Shown: positions 33,507 through 46,772, numbered from the stretch's first letter. The stretch is 64,000 nt of DNA from Lasiosphaeris hirsuta (GCA_030549175.1 JAUKUA010000001.1:1-64000), one strand, 5' to 3'. Numbers and translations: made by a program. Notes: generated by a model from the sequence alone, not told the origin.

Positions 33507-34450
33507 TCAGTTTTTAAACTTGGAAGAAAAGAAAAAAACGACAACGCTAGTTTCCAGTCGAATTACTGGGGCACACGAACAATTCCACACAGTATCATTA
33601 TTCCCCGCCCCCGCCTGCCTGCCGCCCGACCCTATCCTCATCGCCAGAACCACCACCGCCCCGGCCAGCATCACACCCGACACACCAAGCGAAATCACGA
33701 ACCACCGAAGCCCATCCGCCAGCGTCTTGCCAACCTCCGTCTTCGCCACCTCCACCGCCGCATCCGGCCAAGCACGACCAACAACAGCGGACCCCTCCCC
33801 CTTGACCTCCTCCTTGGTCTCCGCTCCGCGCTTTGCAGCAACTACTCCGCCCTGTTGAGGGTCCGGAGGGTCCTGGATAGTGACCTCGGAAGACTCCCAG
33901 CCGGCCTCGAGGTCTGGAGTTTGGGTCTGGAACAGCGGTCGCCATGTCAGCAAAAGTACACTACCCAACCAAAGAGGGGATGGGCAGGTTGGAGGAAAGG
34001 AGCAAGTGTAGGTAGGTGTAGGTGTAGGTGAGACGGCTCACTCCTCGGCCGTGCTGTGGCTTCTTGGCTTTCCCCTTGGGTTCTGTGTGGGCGGAGTCGG
34101 AGTGGCGAATGGTTTATGTCGCCATAGTTTGACGGAGGAGGGGGGGAGGCGTGATCTTTTGGCTGTTGTGGTGTGGCGGGGCCGGGGCGGGGCTGATGGC
34201 TGAGACGGGTGCCGTAACATTGCGGATGCTAGAGCTTCGGTGTTCGTGACTTGCTTGTAATTTGTGGTGTGTCGGGTGGTGCTGGGGGGAGTGGCTGGTG
34301 CTGTCTGGCTGGCGATGGGAGTCGGGACGGGCTTGGGCTGGCGGGTTTGGGGGCTTCGCAATGACGGTAAGCATGCGCATACGTTCTGCTGATGTAACAA
34401 GAAAGGAGAGAAGAGTCTCAAGTTCTGGTCCGCGACCGAAGATAAGCAAA
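33507..34450 (-). CDS. Hypothetical single-pass membrane protein
   Basis: A probable two-exon gene. Exon 1 (within 34040-34450) is Pro/Ser/Thr- and Arg-rich and ends near a GTGAGC donor at about 34042. Exon 2 begins after GGTAG (about 33963), continuing LLLTWRPLFQTQTPDLEAGWE, an acidic/Lys-rich stretch and a strong membrane segment FVISLGVSGVMLAGAVVVLAM. The frame is shared across that splice. I recognise no family. The proline-rich head and single membrane span could suit a cell-wall or membrane anchor protein, but that is a guess; the strand choice itself is moderately secure. Confidence 0.35.
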
Positions 34451-34460
34451 CACCCATCAC

Positions 34461-35638
34461 TCGCAGTCGAGCTCTTTCCCCTGTGATCCGCTCCTGTTTA
34501 TTGCCACATCAATCCTCGGGCGACTGTACTGCCTGCCTCCTTCTGGCTTGACACCTGCCTGTCTTTTCAAGAGGAAATCTGGGTCGGGAGGCAGTTGAGT
34601 TCTCGAGGACCCGAAAAGTAGGCGCATGCCCCCGTCCTGTCAAGCATTTGTGACTCCCGAGTCTCCTGGGCTTGCAATGGCCCTGGGCTTGCAACTCTCG
34701 TGCATGCGCAATTATCTTGGCCTTGCAACTGCCCTAGGCGCACGGCATATGGGTCTAGGTCTGGCTATATCCATGGGCCCTGCACTGGGGCCAGCAGGAG
34801 CCCGCCGTTAAGGAAACTGTTAAGCAGGAAATGCAACCGCGGACTTTCACCCAACTGCTACAATGCAACTCCCTCGTCTGTCTCGGTAGTTTCTGTTGTC
34901 CAAGCGTCAGGGTAAGGGGCGTAGTGACCGAGCTCAGCTCTTTCGAGAGATTCACAGCTCTTTCCAGAGATTCACAGCTGGTAGTTCAGCTGGTAGTTTA
35001 CTCAAAAGAAGGAGGTGAGAGGGAAGGAGGACCCATTGTAGAAATCACACGTCATCGCACAACAACTTCAGTGCGCGCCATTAACAGCAATTCCACACTT
35101 GAACGAAACACCCACTTCCACAAGATTGCACAACCAACAAACCACACTACAGCTCGTTTGATCGCATAGCGTTATGCCCGGCGCCAGTTTATCGTACCAA
35201 TAGCACCGCCACCCACCCGCTATAGCCCGTCTTTTTTTTTTTTTTTACACTACCGCCCGGGTTTATCACAGGTACCAAAGGCAGCGCGGCCACCTGTCTT
35301 TTTGCTCCCGCCATAGCTGGTATTTATCGCACCGGGCGCCGGCCCATCACACCACCTGCAACACCGCTACGGGCCTGTCATTCTACCCCGGTTATAGTTT
35401 GTGTTTGTCCTGCTATCAGTCTATCACACCCGACAGCACCGCCATCGCTCCGGCAGCCACGCCACAGCCAGTGTCCATACTCCCGGTTTATCGACCGGCA
35501 GTCAATTGTTAATAGTAACGTTGACTATGCCATGGTCTTAGTATATAGGGCCGTAGAAGGCCTATTAACATAGTAGTAACTATAGCTAAATCATACCCGG
35601 AGCGCAAGTACTACCGGAAATATAACATCGATCGGTTT
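34461..35638. other. Gene-less flank leading into the LTR region
   Basis: Nothing coding is supported. Short imperfect repeats of CTTGCAA.TGCCCT type occur near 34670-34740, a 15-base T run at 35231-35245, and CACCGCC-rich imperfect repeats to about 35480. From 35500 base composition shifts toward A+T. Confidence 0.35.
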
Positions 35639-36778
35639 TGTGACACAGGCCAGACACCGAAGACTGGGGTGTGGCAATCACAAGGTATGTCACCCTCGGT
35701 GTAACCAAACTGCAGAGCTATGATCTAGGTCAACTCAATCGTCTATTCTAGGCCGGCAGTGGTGTTAGTTTGATTCAGAGCTTTTACACGAAGTGAGGGA
35801 GATGATCTTCGTAACCCAAAGTTCTAGTAGTTGTGAGGGAGAAGGTAGATACAGGGAAATGGAACGATCACAGGGAAGATGGCAGACAATACTTCGTAGA
35901 TGTAAGTCAATGAGAAACAGAAGGGTTCATAAGGTTATATTATCCCTTAGCTTCACTGAAGTTCAGCTGATAATCTTTCTAGGCTGTTTCCAAAAAGGAC
36001 TAGGGAGCTTCTTCCTCTTGAGGATCTATCGCGGGGCCCTCGTCTCTTTTATAGAGGCTATGTATAATATATAGGGATACTAAGATACATAAAGATCCTT
36101 CCTTAGCTGCTTTACCGGCCCGGGGCCTTAGCCACTCGTCTTTTACGCCCTACTAATCAGGGTTCGTACCAAGTGTTGCTGACCTTCCCCTCAATAGTCC
36201 ACGGATAGTATTAGTGCAAACTCCGATAGTATAATACTCACGACTACGAAGGTTCCTTCACGTCCTTGGTACTTACGTTAGATAACGACGGTTCCCTTTA
36301 TGACTTCTTAGAGGCCTAGTTAGGCTTGGCTACAGCTACCTATCACTACTAAGGCTAGACTTCGGAGAACGTCGGGGTTTAGGTTATTTACTAGAACCGT
36401 TACGATGACTAGGAGGTTTATAATTAAAAGTCCTATTGAAATATCATACGGGTTTCTTAGCTAGCTAATGTAGCCTTCGGCTATGATACTGAGGTTATGT
36501 GGCCGTTTATGCCAAACCTGAAGTCTAGTGATGTTTGCTGCTTACGTGTTAGGTCTATGGGGTGGGCGAGCTTGACTTGTGAGTGGTGTCTGAGATCCCG
36601 GCCGAGGACCCATCGACCTACGTGTAGGCTAGGGGGTCCCTGGTTACGCCTTGATTATAGTGTGTGGACGTGTCCTACAGGTGGGCTACGATATGGCCAC
36701 CGTTGTGGCTATTATGGTAAGCTTAGGTTAAGGAGGTAATCTACCCTGCTGACCTTAGGTAAGTATACTAGTGTGACA
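35639..36778 (+). mobile_element. Solo LTR, copy 1
   Basis: A 1,140-bp unit begins TGTGACACAGGCC and ends GTGTGACA, flanked by the 5-bp duplication GGTTT on both sides (35634-35638 and 36779-36783). TG...CA ends and a 5-bp duplication define an LTR retrotransposon LTR. No internal retrotransposon sequence adjoins it. Compared with copy 2 it is richer in T and A by transitions. Confidence 0.85.
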
Positions 36779-37027
36779 GGTTTTTAAAGAATAGAGGCTG
36801 TTATGAAATATAAATAAAACAGTTTGACAAAGTCCTAAGAGACTTTAACGAGACTAAGTACTTTTAAGGTAAGATATATAACCTTAATAGCTACTACTAC
36901 GGAGAGTACGTTCTAACTTCCCTTCCCTTACCTCCCGGGCCTAGACTTTACTAAAGAATTAGACCTTATAAAACAAAAAGATTTAACTATTATATATTGA
37001 TAACATTTCTAGGACAAAATATAAATG

Positions 37028-38162
37028 TGTGACACAGGCCAGTCACCGAGACTGGGGTGTGACAATCACAAGGTGTGTCACCTTCGGTATAACCGAACTG
37101 CAGAGCTATGATCTAGATTAACTTAACCGTCTACTCTAGGCAGGAAATGGTGTTGGCCTGATTCAGAGCTTTCACACTAGGTGAGGGAGGTGATCTTCGC
37201 AACCTAAAGTCCTAGTAGTTGTGAGGGAGAAGGTAGATGTAGGGAGATGGAACGATTACAAGGAAGATGGCAGACGATACTTCGTAGCTACAAGTCAATG
37301 AGAAACAGAAGGGTTCACAAGGTTATATTTCCCCTTAGCTTTACTGAAGTTCAGCTGATAATCTTTCTAGGCTGTTTCCAAAAAGGACTAGGGAGCTTCT
37401 TCCTCTCGAGGATCCATCGCAGGGCCCTCGTCTCTTTATGAATGCTATGTACAATACACAACAATACCAAGAGACATGAAGACCCTTCCTTAGCTGCTTT
37501 ACCGGCCCGGGACCTTAGCCGCCCGTCTCTTACGCCCTACAAATCAGGGTTCGAGCCAAGTGCTGCTGACCCTTTTCCCAATGGTTTACGGCGCCGTTAT
37601 TAGTACTTACTCCGATGGTGTGGTGTTCACGACCACGAAGGTTCCTTCACGTCCTTGGTACTTTCGTCGAAATGACGACGTTTCCCTCCATGACTCACGG
37701 GGGTCTGACTGCAGACACTTGTCACCACTGAAGCTAGACTCCGGAGAACGTCGGGGTTCAGGCTTTCCACTGGAGCCACTGCGATAGCTAGGAGGCCTGT
37801 TATTTGAAAGACCGCTGAAACATCATGTGGGTCTTCTGGCGGCTAATGCAGCTCTCGACCACGATGCTGGGGTTGTGTGGCCGTACACGATGATTCCGGA
37901 AGTCGGGTGACGTGCCAAGTGCGGGCTAGGTCCACGGGGTGGTCCCGCTCGTCTTGTGAATGGTGTCTAGGATCCCGGCCTAGGCCGAGGACCCATCGAC
38001 CTGCGTGTGGGCCAGGGGGTCCCTGGTCACGCCTTGATTGTGGTGTGTGTGGGTGTCCCACAGGTTGAGACACGATGTGGCCACCGTTGTGGCCATCACT
38101 GTAGACCCAGGTCAAGGAGGTGAGTTACCCTGTTGACCTTAGGTGAGTCCAGCAGTGTGACA
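37028..38162 (+). mobile_element. Solo LTR, copy 2
   Basis: A 1,135-bp unit of the same family and orientation as copy 1, flanked by AAATG on both sides (37023-37027 and 38163-38167). It is the least mutated of the copies and the best reference for the family. Confidence 0.88.
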
Positions 38163-38167
38163 AAATG

Positions 38168-38998
38168 CTCTAAAGTCACTACCTAGTGAGGTAACCTAGC
38201 CTCAGCTATACGATATAGCCACGAAGCCTAAGCCTTAGTATTAGTAGGAAAACCTATATATGTAAGTGTCATAACGACAATTTACTACTAAGGCGAGATT
38301 ACTATGCTCTAAGGTAACGACAACGTAGCCTTGTAGTACCTAGAGAAGGTACTAGTTATCTGTTAACTGAATAAGCCGTATAGGGAGAACGTAGGTAAGT
38401 TAGCGTAAGTTCAGTAGTAGATGTCGTAGGTTTATAAGTGTAAGGGTATGATTAAGGAGGTGAGGTAGTTGAGGGAGAAGGCGGAAAGAGTGAAGAGGAA
38501 ATTATTAGGGACGGGAGATTATGCCGTTCTGTAGGATGACAAGGAGGCGGGGTAGGATACGTTGGTTAGGTTACTCTATCGGTAATGAAGATGTGGGGAT
38601 TTAATAGGTTTTGGCTCCTAGTAGGCTGATGTATCATGAGTGTCGGAAAAAGCATTTGTTTTACAATCACTTCCTCGATAACGTATACTAACGATTACTA
38701 AGAGGACGCTAACGTGGCCTGGGGTGGCTACTTTGCCACTATGCTACCGCGGGGCCTTGCCGTGGCGGCCGACTCGGTAGCGCGGACGCCGGGGGCGTGA
38801 CCGCGCGAGGAATCTAGGTCCTTGCGATGATAGTTATACCGTCTCCCTGCAGTATGGTATGCCCTGCCGGCATAGGATCCATCGTATGCTTATGCGTGGG
38901 TAGATGCTGAGGCTGTGGGAAGTCCACCACCACCATCACTGGCACCTAGATATGCGGCCTGTATGTGTTGTTGAAATTGTGAATAGCTTCATTGCTAA
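38168..38998. other. AT-shifted repeat-derived DNA
   Basis: The first ~550 bp is stop-riddled and rich in TA dinucleotides, as expected of RIP-mutated transposon interior. The last 250 bp is GC-rich and leads into the AT-hook ORF. No gene is seen. Confidence 0.4.
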
Positions 38999-39662
38999 CT
39001 ATTTGTAGGACGAGGACGATCCATATCTACGAATCCGAAATCCGAAAGTGGCAACTAGCCGGCGCGGCAGGCCGAAGAACACACCCACCGCCCTACCTAG
39101 CGATTTGACCGTGCCAAGCGCTCCCCCCTCCACGCCACGCGCACCTAAGAGAGCCACACCGAAGTCAGCCAAGGCGGCCAACAAGGCAAAGAAGACCACA
39201 CCAAAGCCTACAAAGGCGAACGCTCCTAGGCCACTACAACAGAGCGTTTGGCGCCGGCTATCAGCGTTCGAGCTGCTATCCAGCGATGATGAGGCTATTC
39301 GCAGTACTAGATCTGGTGGCAAAGAGGCTCCAATCCAGATATCAGAGGATGAAGATATGGAAGAGGGCACCTAAGTGGCTGGCATGCGGGAAGGTAAGAG
39401 GCCTAGGGGCCGCCCGCGCGGATTGAAGAACCGCACCAACAACAACACCAAGGCTGCGATCGCGGTGCCCGCCAAGCCCAGGACCCGACTGACAATCAAG
39501 AGCAAGCCCAAGAGCCGACTGCTAATCAATGGAGGTGCCGAGGAGCCATCTGCTACCAAGAAAAGGCCTGCACCTAGCCCCTCGGAACCTCCAGTGGCAA
39601 GAAAGGTTACTCGAAGTGGTCGCGAGGTGCGGCCGACTGCCAGAGCACTGGGGCTGAATTGA
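38999..39662 (+). pseudogene. Basic AT-hook-like protein ORF with one stop
   Basis: After an acceptor-like TTTGTAG the frame reads DEDDPYLRIRNPKVATSRRG and continues as a Lys/Pro/Ala-rich basic protein with AT-hook cores RRGRPKN and RPRGRPRG. TAA at 39372-39374 interrupts; the same frame continues to 39662, ending SGREVRPTARALGLN. TAA fits CAA with one transition. AT-hooks bind AT-rich minor grooves. Position between RIP-mutated DNA and the HET gene, and lack of an upstream exon, suggest a remnant of a larger gene or of transposon cargo. Confidence 0.4.
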
Positions 39663-40755
39663 TCTGGCACTTCAAAGAGTGCAGATTTGGCGTTTTCAGG
39701 GCCAGGGCTGCGTTATTCAATTGCGCGGCACTTCGAGGACCGTTTTTTCCTGGCCAGGGCACTGCGTTGATGATCCTGTTATATGTGTTCAAAAGTGTCA
39801 ATTGGTACATTTTATTGGTGCGATTTTGGGTGGGTTTTTCACAGCTGGCAATGCGTACGTGGAGGGGCTTAAACTTATTGCCGGCAGAATGACCTGAAAA
39901 TGTGGGTCAGTACTGCCCCCCTAGCAATTGCCTAACCCAACCCCAAGCTTACCTAGATAGAAACGGTGTAAAATAACGAGGAACGGGACTAAAGACGGGC
40001 CTCTGAGGGTGCGGTGGCCGCGTATGGGGATCACCTTAGCTCAGGGAGAATCAGCCACAGCCCACCCCAGCTCAGGACTATGAACGAGAATGGAAATTTA
40101 CGTGTGCCCAGATTCGTCTCATACAACCAGGTGGTTTTGCTGTCGCAGCCTGCCTGTGGGGTCTGTGCCTGGGGTGGCCTGTGCACTGCCCATCTTTTTC
40201 GCAGGCCAGTGGAGGGCGACCCTGCAACTGCCAATCTGACAACACCCCACCATACGAATGACTGCACACGCATCGCAAACAAGTAAAACAAAAGCACTAC
40301 AATTCCCTTTGCCGCGCGCTTCTAGCCATACCACTTTCTTCTGGCTTGGCCTAGTTGCGCGACAGCCATTCAACTCCTTCTTTTGATCCGGCCAATTAGA
40401 GCGGGAGAATCCTGGCAATTCAGTCCCCAAAGCGGCGCTTTTGTTTCGGATCCATGATCTTTTTGGACTTACGTAGTATCAACATAAAGCTCTTCCCCCA
40501 GCAGTTCGCCTGACGATAGGACGCATCCCAGAATGGCCACCCAAGGCACACAAGAATCGGAGAAATTCCATGTGGTTGCAATTGTTATTGGCGCCAGCTT
40601 GCCAATACCTCCATTGGTGTCATCTGCGGCTGAAACACAAGTCTGCCTTACGTTGAGTCATCATGCATAACACCCACCCCCGCCCAGCTTCAGAGCCTTA
40701 GCCTACTGACGTAAGTTGAAATCTTTCTTCATTGACTAATTACCAGATAGCTCAT
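39663..40755. other. Spacer upstream of the HET gene
   Basis: Holds a 32-bp segment (40092-40123) repeated in inverted orientation at 63651-63681. A possible 36-nt 5'UTR intron of the HET gene lies at 40711-40746 (GTAAGT, TGACTAAT, CCAG). No other gene is seen. Confidence 0.4.
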
Positions 40756-43342
40756 ATGCTAGAGTCATTTCGCCACCAAGTTTTGTCAGCCATCGAGACT
40801 ATTATGTCTTCTCCCAGGATATACGCGAGTCCCCAGGGTCGAAGCCAGCGGCAGGCCAATGTGCGACTTCCCTTGATCGTCCCGCCCGACGGAAGTGAGA
40901 AGCGCAAGCCGCACCGAATCTCGTATAGTCCCTTGCCGACGCCGACGTCGATCCGGCTGCTCCGTATAGAACCGATTGAAAGTCTTAAAGACGAGTTCGA
41001 CCTGTTTCGTCCAATTAGATGCACCCTCGTAGTCAAGGATTTGGCCGACTCGCCAGTTTACGATGCCTTGTCGTACACTTGGGGCTGCCCCGTCACCGTT
41101 TACGAACATGTCAGAGAGGTCTGTTCACCCGCTGCCTGGGCCTCCCCGGCCTTCGATATCACTTGCGACGGGAAACCTTTCTCAGTCACGACAAATCTCT
41201 ACACAGCACTCCTAGGTGTCCGCTTTCGCGCTACCACGCTGGCCCGGCAATACTCGGAAAGAGTCGACCGCCAAAATAATGAGATGGAAACATACACTAT
41301 GAGCAAGCTTGTACAGCACACCCTATCGGCATACATCTGGATTGACCAGATCTGCATCGACCAGTCAAACCTACAGGAGCGCCAGGCCCAGGTCCTGTTG
41401 ATGGGCCGTATCTATCGACAGGCCCAAAAGGTTCCGGTGTGGATCGGGGGCGAAGACGAATTCGCTCGGGACGGCTTGGAGGTAATGATGTATCTGTCGA
41501 ATGTCGATACAAAGCTGTGGGGGAAGCTTTAAACATCCATCAGAACGAAATCACAGACCCGGAAACCTTTACACGCTTCGGGCTTCAGCCGATCCCGCCC
41601 CATAAATGGATCGCTCTATACGCTCTACTCAGCCGGTCGTGCTGGGCGAGTTCATTACTGTCTGCTGCGGCTTGTTGACTGTTGACTTCGCAGCTATCGG
41701 CACGGCGATCGAAGTCCTGCAGCGGAGCAAATGGATGCACCAGATGTCGATGTTAGTCGAGATGTATCTTCGGCCCGGGGAAGACGACCAGTATCCCTAC
41801 AGCAAACAGCTCAAGCAGCTGCAGGCACACCCACAGTGGCGCGACTTCTGCCAGCCGGTCCCCACCGACAGACCAAATATGAGCCTACCGCAGTCTATTA
41901 TCTGTCTGCGCAATAGTGAGCTCTTCATCTCGGATCCCGGGATTGGCACGAGGAGGGCGGAGAGAACGAAGCTGTCTTGTGGGTTAGCCACCGTCCTGCA
42001 GTGTTTTCGGGGAACAATCGCCACCGATCCCCGAGACAAAATCTACGCGTTTCTCGGCATCGCCGAGGCAATCGGTCATCCCACAAGAATACAGCCCGAC
42101 TACAGCAAATCCGTAAGGGACGTGTTTGTGGGCTGCATGCGCTCTCTTTTACTGACATCAAACAACCTGTATGCCTTGTCCTTGAAGGAAGATCTATCCC
42201 TCACAAAGGTAGTGGGACTTCCGTCCTGGGTGCCGGATTTGCTCGTCGAGCCGTTTCCGCCCCTTGAGACCCATCTAGCTAGCAACCCATGGTTTGCGAG
42301 CGACCCCTTGGGCAACCGCCACCTCGCCATTCTCCCCGAAGACGTTCTTGAGCTCAAAGGCGTGTCCCTTGGAAGAATCAGCGCTTCCTGCGAGTTTGCA
42401 TGGCGTGCTGTGCCAGTCAATGCCAATGAGCGCGACAAGCATTGCGTCCTTCGAGTACTCCGGGAGCTCCCCGCGTCCACCGAGATTCGCATACCCACAG
42501 TCACGCCGTCCTTGAGAGATTTCCTTGAACAATTCAACCTGGAAGCCCAACAGAAAACGTTCAGGACGCCTTTCATCAGGAACGAAGGAGCCGTCGTCCG
42601 CCAATCGCGCCTCGAGGTGCTGTGGCGGACACTCGTCTCAGACTGCTTCGGCGACGAGTACCCCTCTGCTTCTAGCAATACTGCGGTTTTCCGGAAATTT
42701 TGGCAGGTTACGCTCAAGACGGTCGTAGCGGGCGTCATGATGGCCAAAAATCGCGGCAGATTCGCCCTCCCTAAACCCACCGCTTGGCAGTCACAAGCTT
42801 CGCGGGACGATGAGTTGGATATGGCATGGGAATCAATCTGTGGCGCGATATCCCGTATGTATGCTGCGCAGCTTCTAGCTGATGCCAATGAGGCGACCGA
42901 GGAAGTGAAGGATGGCGTGTTACCGCCCGCCTTCGAGGGTGCTCGGCTGGAGCTTAAGGCCGCTTGGAAAGAGGGAAGAGAATGGACCAACGAAGAATTG
43001 AGCACGTTTGTTGAGTCGGGGGCTGAAGACTTTATGGACCATCGTGATGCCGATACGGCGGACGGGCTCGCTTGGTCTCAGTTGACGACGCGGATTTCCT
43101 ACAACACCACGGGGAGGTTGCTATTCGCGATGGAGAATGGAAGGTTGGGCCAAGGACCAAAGTCGCTGAGAGACGGCGACGAGGCCTGGATTCTCGCTGG
43201 TGGGAAGACACCCTATATCTTACGGCGTCGACAAGATGGACGATATCAGCTGCTTGGGGAGGCGTATGTTTACGGGGCGATGCACGGAGCCGCGGTTGAG
43301 GGGATTAGTGACGCAGACTTGCGGACTGTGTTACTTGTGTAG
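40756..43342 (+). pseudogene. HET-domain (heterokaryon incompatibility) protein, disrupted
   Basis: From ATG 40756 the first frame carries HET motif 1 (YDALSYTWG) and motif 2 (YIWIDQICIDQSNLQERQAQVLLM...VPVWIG). At a G5 run (41519-41523) the frame changes to EALNIHQNEITDPETF...HKWIALYALLSR, then near 41635 to a third frame beginning VVLGEFITVCCGLLTVDF, open to 43342 with the usual long C-terminal part (DPRDKIYAFLGIA; GDEAWILAGGKTPYILRR). Where HET proteins have the third motif (WFRR.WV.QE) directly after LLSR, the DNA lacks about 30 bases, so the motif is deleted. HET proteins trigger incompatibility cell death in hyphal fusion. The deletion makes loss of function likely even if the G5 shift is an artefact. 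Confidence 0.8.
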
Positions 43343-45630
43343 GGCGCCGGTGCTACGCCCCGTCGTGGAAATTCCTTTTAGCCAAGTCTCTCAGACGCAT
43401 GAGTTGGCTAACGTCAACTTTTTCTCTTTTACCGTGTCACGAATATGCTATGGTGTTCCGCCCTGGTATGGCTCTGGTGAATTTCAACTACATCCTGATC
43501 TTTGTCGAACCCATAGTCTCTTGCTATGAGGTTGAGAGGTGGGCTTCACTCAGTAGGTGCAGGAGACGATAGATGGACTTCTCTCTTGACGACATGGCGG
43601 AAAATAGTAAAGCCTCTGTTTCTCGACCCCTGTGTTACAGCCGTCTGGTTACATGAAATGTATAAAACTGAGGCGACATGTACGTGGCCATCAACGAGGG
43701 CATCACCAGTACAAGCGACGATCCAACGAGAAACCCCAGCACTATGCGACAGAAGGGTGTCATCACGACGACAAAGAGCCTCCTGCCGAGTTAATCAGCG
43801 AGAAACTTGGGGATCGGAGTCGGCCGTTGTATAAGTTAAATGACGTTTTGTGGTCCTAAGGCTTCTGGAATAGCCCTTGTGACCCGGTTACCCCAGAGAA
43901 CCTAGTACCGAGTATGTAACTGACGTGTACTGGATAGAAGAAGTAGAAGAAGGTAGAGAATAAATATACTAGCTACTACTAACTTATCTCATAGTCTTAA
44001 AGTCCCATACTCCTTCTCTCCTCCCTGTACTTACCACCGCCTCGTATATTCAACTACGTGACTATAGGGTTTAAGAGCCTTATCTTCACCCCCTTACTAA
44101 TCGCGCCCCTAGCTCCTATACACTTAGGCTACAGGGAGAAAGTGTACCAGTACTCTGCTCTTTCCCTAGAATGTAAGTGCCTTAACTATTACCATAAGGA
44201 GTTCTAGGAGCCCGAGTTTCTAAAGTGTTATATTAAGATATACGAGGAGTTTATTAGGCTTTGTAACGCCAGGTCAGGATGAAGAGAGGCAATGCTGCAA
44301 TAGCCTATCCTTGATTATGTAAAAACAAGCTAAGGAAAGAGAGGGAGGAAGAGCGAGTAGTGGCCAAGCTCCGGGCTTATGTAGGAGTTCTAGGTAACTC
44401 GGGCTACTTGTTTTTCCACTGAATGGTCTCTATTCTGACAGTAAATAGTTTCTTCCTAGTAAGGGGAGTTTACGTAACGGTATGTGGTATATATGCCAGC
44501 CGTCATATCACCCCCCCCCCCCCCAAAAAAAAGAAGGACCTATTCACGGGTTCTTACTATATAGTCATATCTATGTACAGTCTATTTCCGTTTCCTTACC
44601 GACCTTCGTAAGATTGTTTGTTTGTCCCCCAGCCTTCGGGTCTAGTTTACCGTCATCCGGGTGGTCGTTGAGTAATTCTCCTGGGACGGCTTTTTCTCAT
44701 ATCTATAGTCGTTTTAGTGGCCCCGACTTCTTCGGTATACGATATGGTATGCTTAGAGGCTTTGGGGTATATACTTAAAGTCATTAGTAGGGTACCAAGT
44801 AACGTTGAGATCTTATCCTTTCTATTATACCTAGTATATTCATAACGACAACACTTTATCTACTTTCTAATAGTTATTGTTTCCTACGTTCTCGGCTTTA
44901 GGGTTCTTCGGTCCTTAGCCTAGTAACGGGTTGTTAAGGTGTTTACGGAGTCTGTCTATATAGAACACTCGGGACCTTTACTAACCCTTGTCACAACCTA
45001 AGTTAGTGCCTAAGGAAGTGGGGGAATCACGTGTGTAGGTGAGAGGCATACGTGCGGGCAGATGGAGGATGCGACCAATTAGAAGAATGTTCTGTCGTTA
45101 CAATAAGCTCCCACAACAGAACACCCTACTGAAGCAGAGCACGAGGAGATCTTCCTGTGAATTCTCTACCCGTACCAGAGCACAACATCACAGAGCAAGT
45201 ACAAGGTACTTCATAAAAGTAGATAGACCTTGGAATATAAGTAGCCAACGTGTTAGACGCTTTGGAGCGTAAGGATTCTTGTTCCTCACGTAAGTAATTA
45301 CATCTGTTGTTCCCAAAGTGTTACCCAACTCTGGTGATAACAATGTGTTTGACAGAGTGTAAAACCCCGTCTAAGATACTTACCTTCAGCAATCAATCCT
45401 CTACCTAACTAGGTGTTCTACCTTACAATCTGTCATTTAACACCTAGTATCTAAGTACCTAATGCACAGGTTGTAGCACCCTTTAAGAAGTCTAGCTTAT
45501 AGAAGTAGCCCTATATTACCTTCACTTTATAATGTTATTACGTTAGTAAGTAGTTCAACTTGTTACTAGGTCTGTTTAAGAACTATGTCTTCACAATATG
45601 ACATAGTTTTTAACTCCGAAGTCTAACTTC
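43343..45630. other. RIP-like degraded repeat region
   Basis: From 43860 on the sequence is AT-shifted with stops in every frame. A C15/A8 homopolymer pair lies at 44509-44532. I see no recognisable domains; it is probably transposon interior. The first 500 bp is the HET gene 3' flank. Confidence 0.4.
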
Positions 45631-46772
45631 TGTTACACTGGTGGACTTACCTAAGGTCAACAAGATAGATCACCCCTTGACCTAGGTCCACCGTGATAGC
45701 CACAACGGTGGCCACATCGTAGCCCACCTGTGGGACACGCACACACACCACAATCAAGGCGTGACCAGGGACCCCCTGGCCCACACGCAGGTCGATGGGT
45801 CCTCGGCCTAGGCCGGGATCCTAGACACCACTCACAAGTCGAGCTAGCCCACCCCGCGGGCCTAGCACGTAAGCGGCAACGTTACCAGACCTCAGGTTTG
45901 GCATGGACGGCTACACAATCTTAGCATCGTAGCCAAGGACTACCTTAGCCAGCCAAGAGACCCACATGATATTTCAGTAGAACTCCCAATGACAGACCTC
46001 CTAGTTATCATAGCAGTTCCAATAGATAACCTAAACCCCGACGTTCTTCGGAGTCTAGCCTCAGAAGTGACAGGTAGCTACAGCCAAGCCCAACTAGGCC
46101 CTAAGAAGTCATGAAAGGAACTGTCGTCATTCGACGTAAGTACCAAGGCCATGAAGGAACCTTCGTAGTCGTAAGTATCACACCATCGGAGTTAGTACTA
46201 ATACTGACCGTAAACTAGCGAAGGGAAGGTCAGCAACACTTAGCACGAACCTTAATTGGTAGGGCGTGAGAGACAAGCGGCTAAGGCCCCAGGCCGGTGA
46301 AGCGGCTAAGGAAGGATCTTCATATATCTCGGTATCCCTATATATTATACATAACCTCTATAAAAGAGACGAGTGCCCCGCGATGGATCCTCAAGAGGAA
46401 GAAGCTCCCTAGTCCCTTTTGGAAACAGCCTAGAAAGATTATCAGCTAAACTTTGGTAAAGCTGAGGGGTAATATAACCTTATGAGCCCTTCTGTTTCTC
46501 ATTTGACTTGTAGTTAAGAAGTATCGTTTGCCATCTTCCTTATGATCGTCCCATCTCCCTACATCTACCTTCTCCCTCATAACTACCAAGACTTTAGGTT
46601 GCGAAGATCATCTCCCTTACTTCGTGTAAAAGCTCTGAATCAGACTAATACCATTGCCGGCCTGGAGTAGACGGTTGAGTTGATCTAGATCATAGCTCTG
46701 TAATTTAGTTATACCGAAGGTGACATACCTTGTGATTACCACACCCCAGTCTCGGTGACTGGCCTGTGTCAC
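45631..46772 (-). mobile_element. LTR, copy 3, inverted
   Basis: The reverse complement of the LTR family, starting TGTTACACTGG and ending GGCCTGTGTCAC. Its ends carry substitutions and no target duplication is visible (ACTTC left, different sequence right), so one flank may have been rearranged. Confidence 0.75.

Noticed and set aside
42100..43005. 301-codon minus-strand ORF
   Set aside because: Antisense to the HET-gene C-terminal coding region, which shows family motifs; the antisense shows none.
35639..46772. Inverted LTRs as terminal repeats of one giant transposon carrying the HET gene
   Set aside because: Copies 1, 2 and 4 each have their own 5-bp target duplication, so they are independent solo LTRs.
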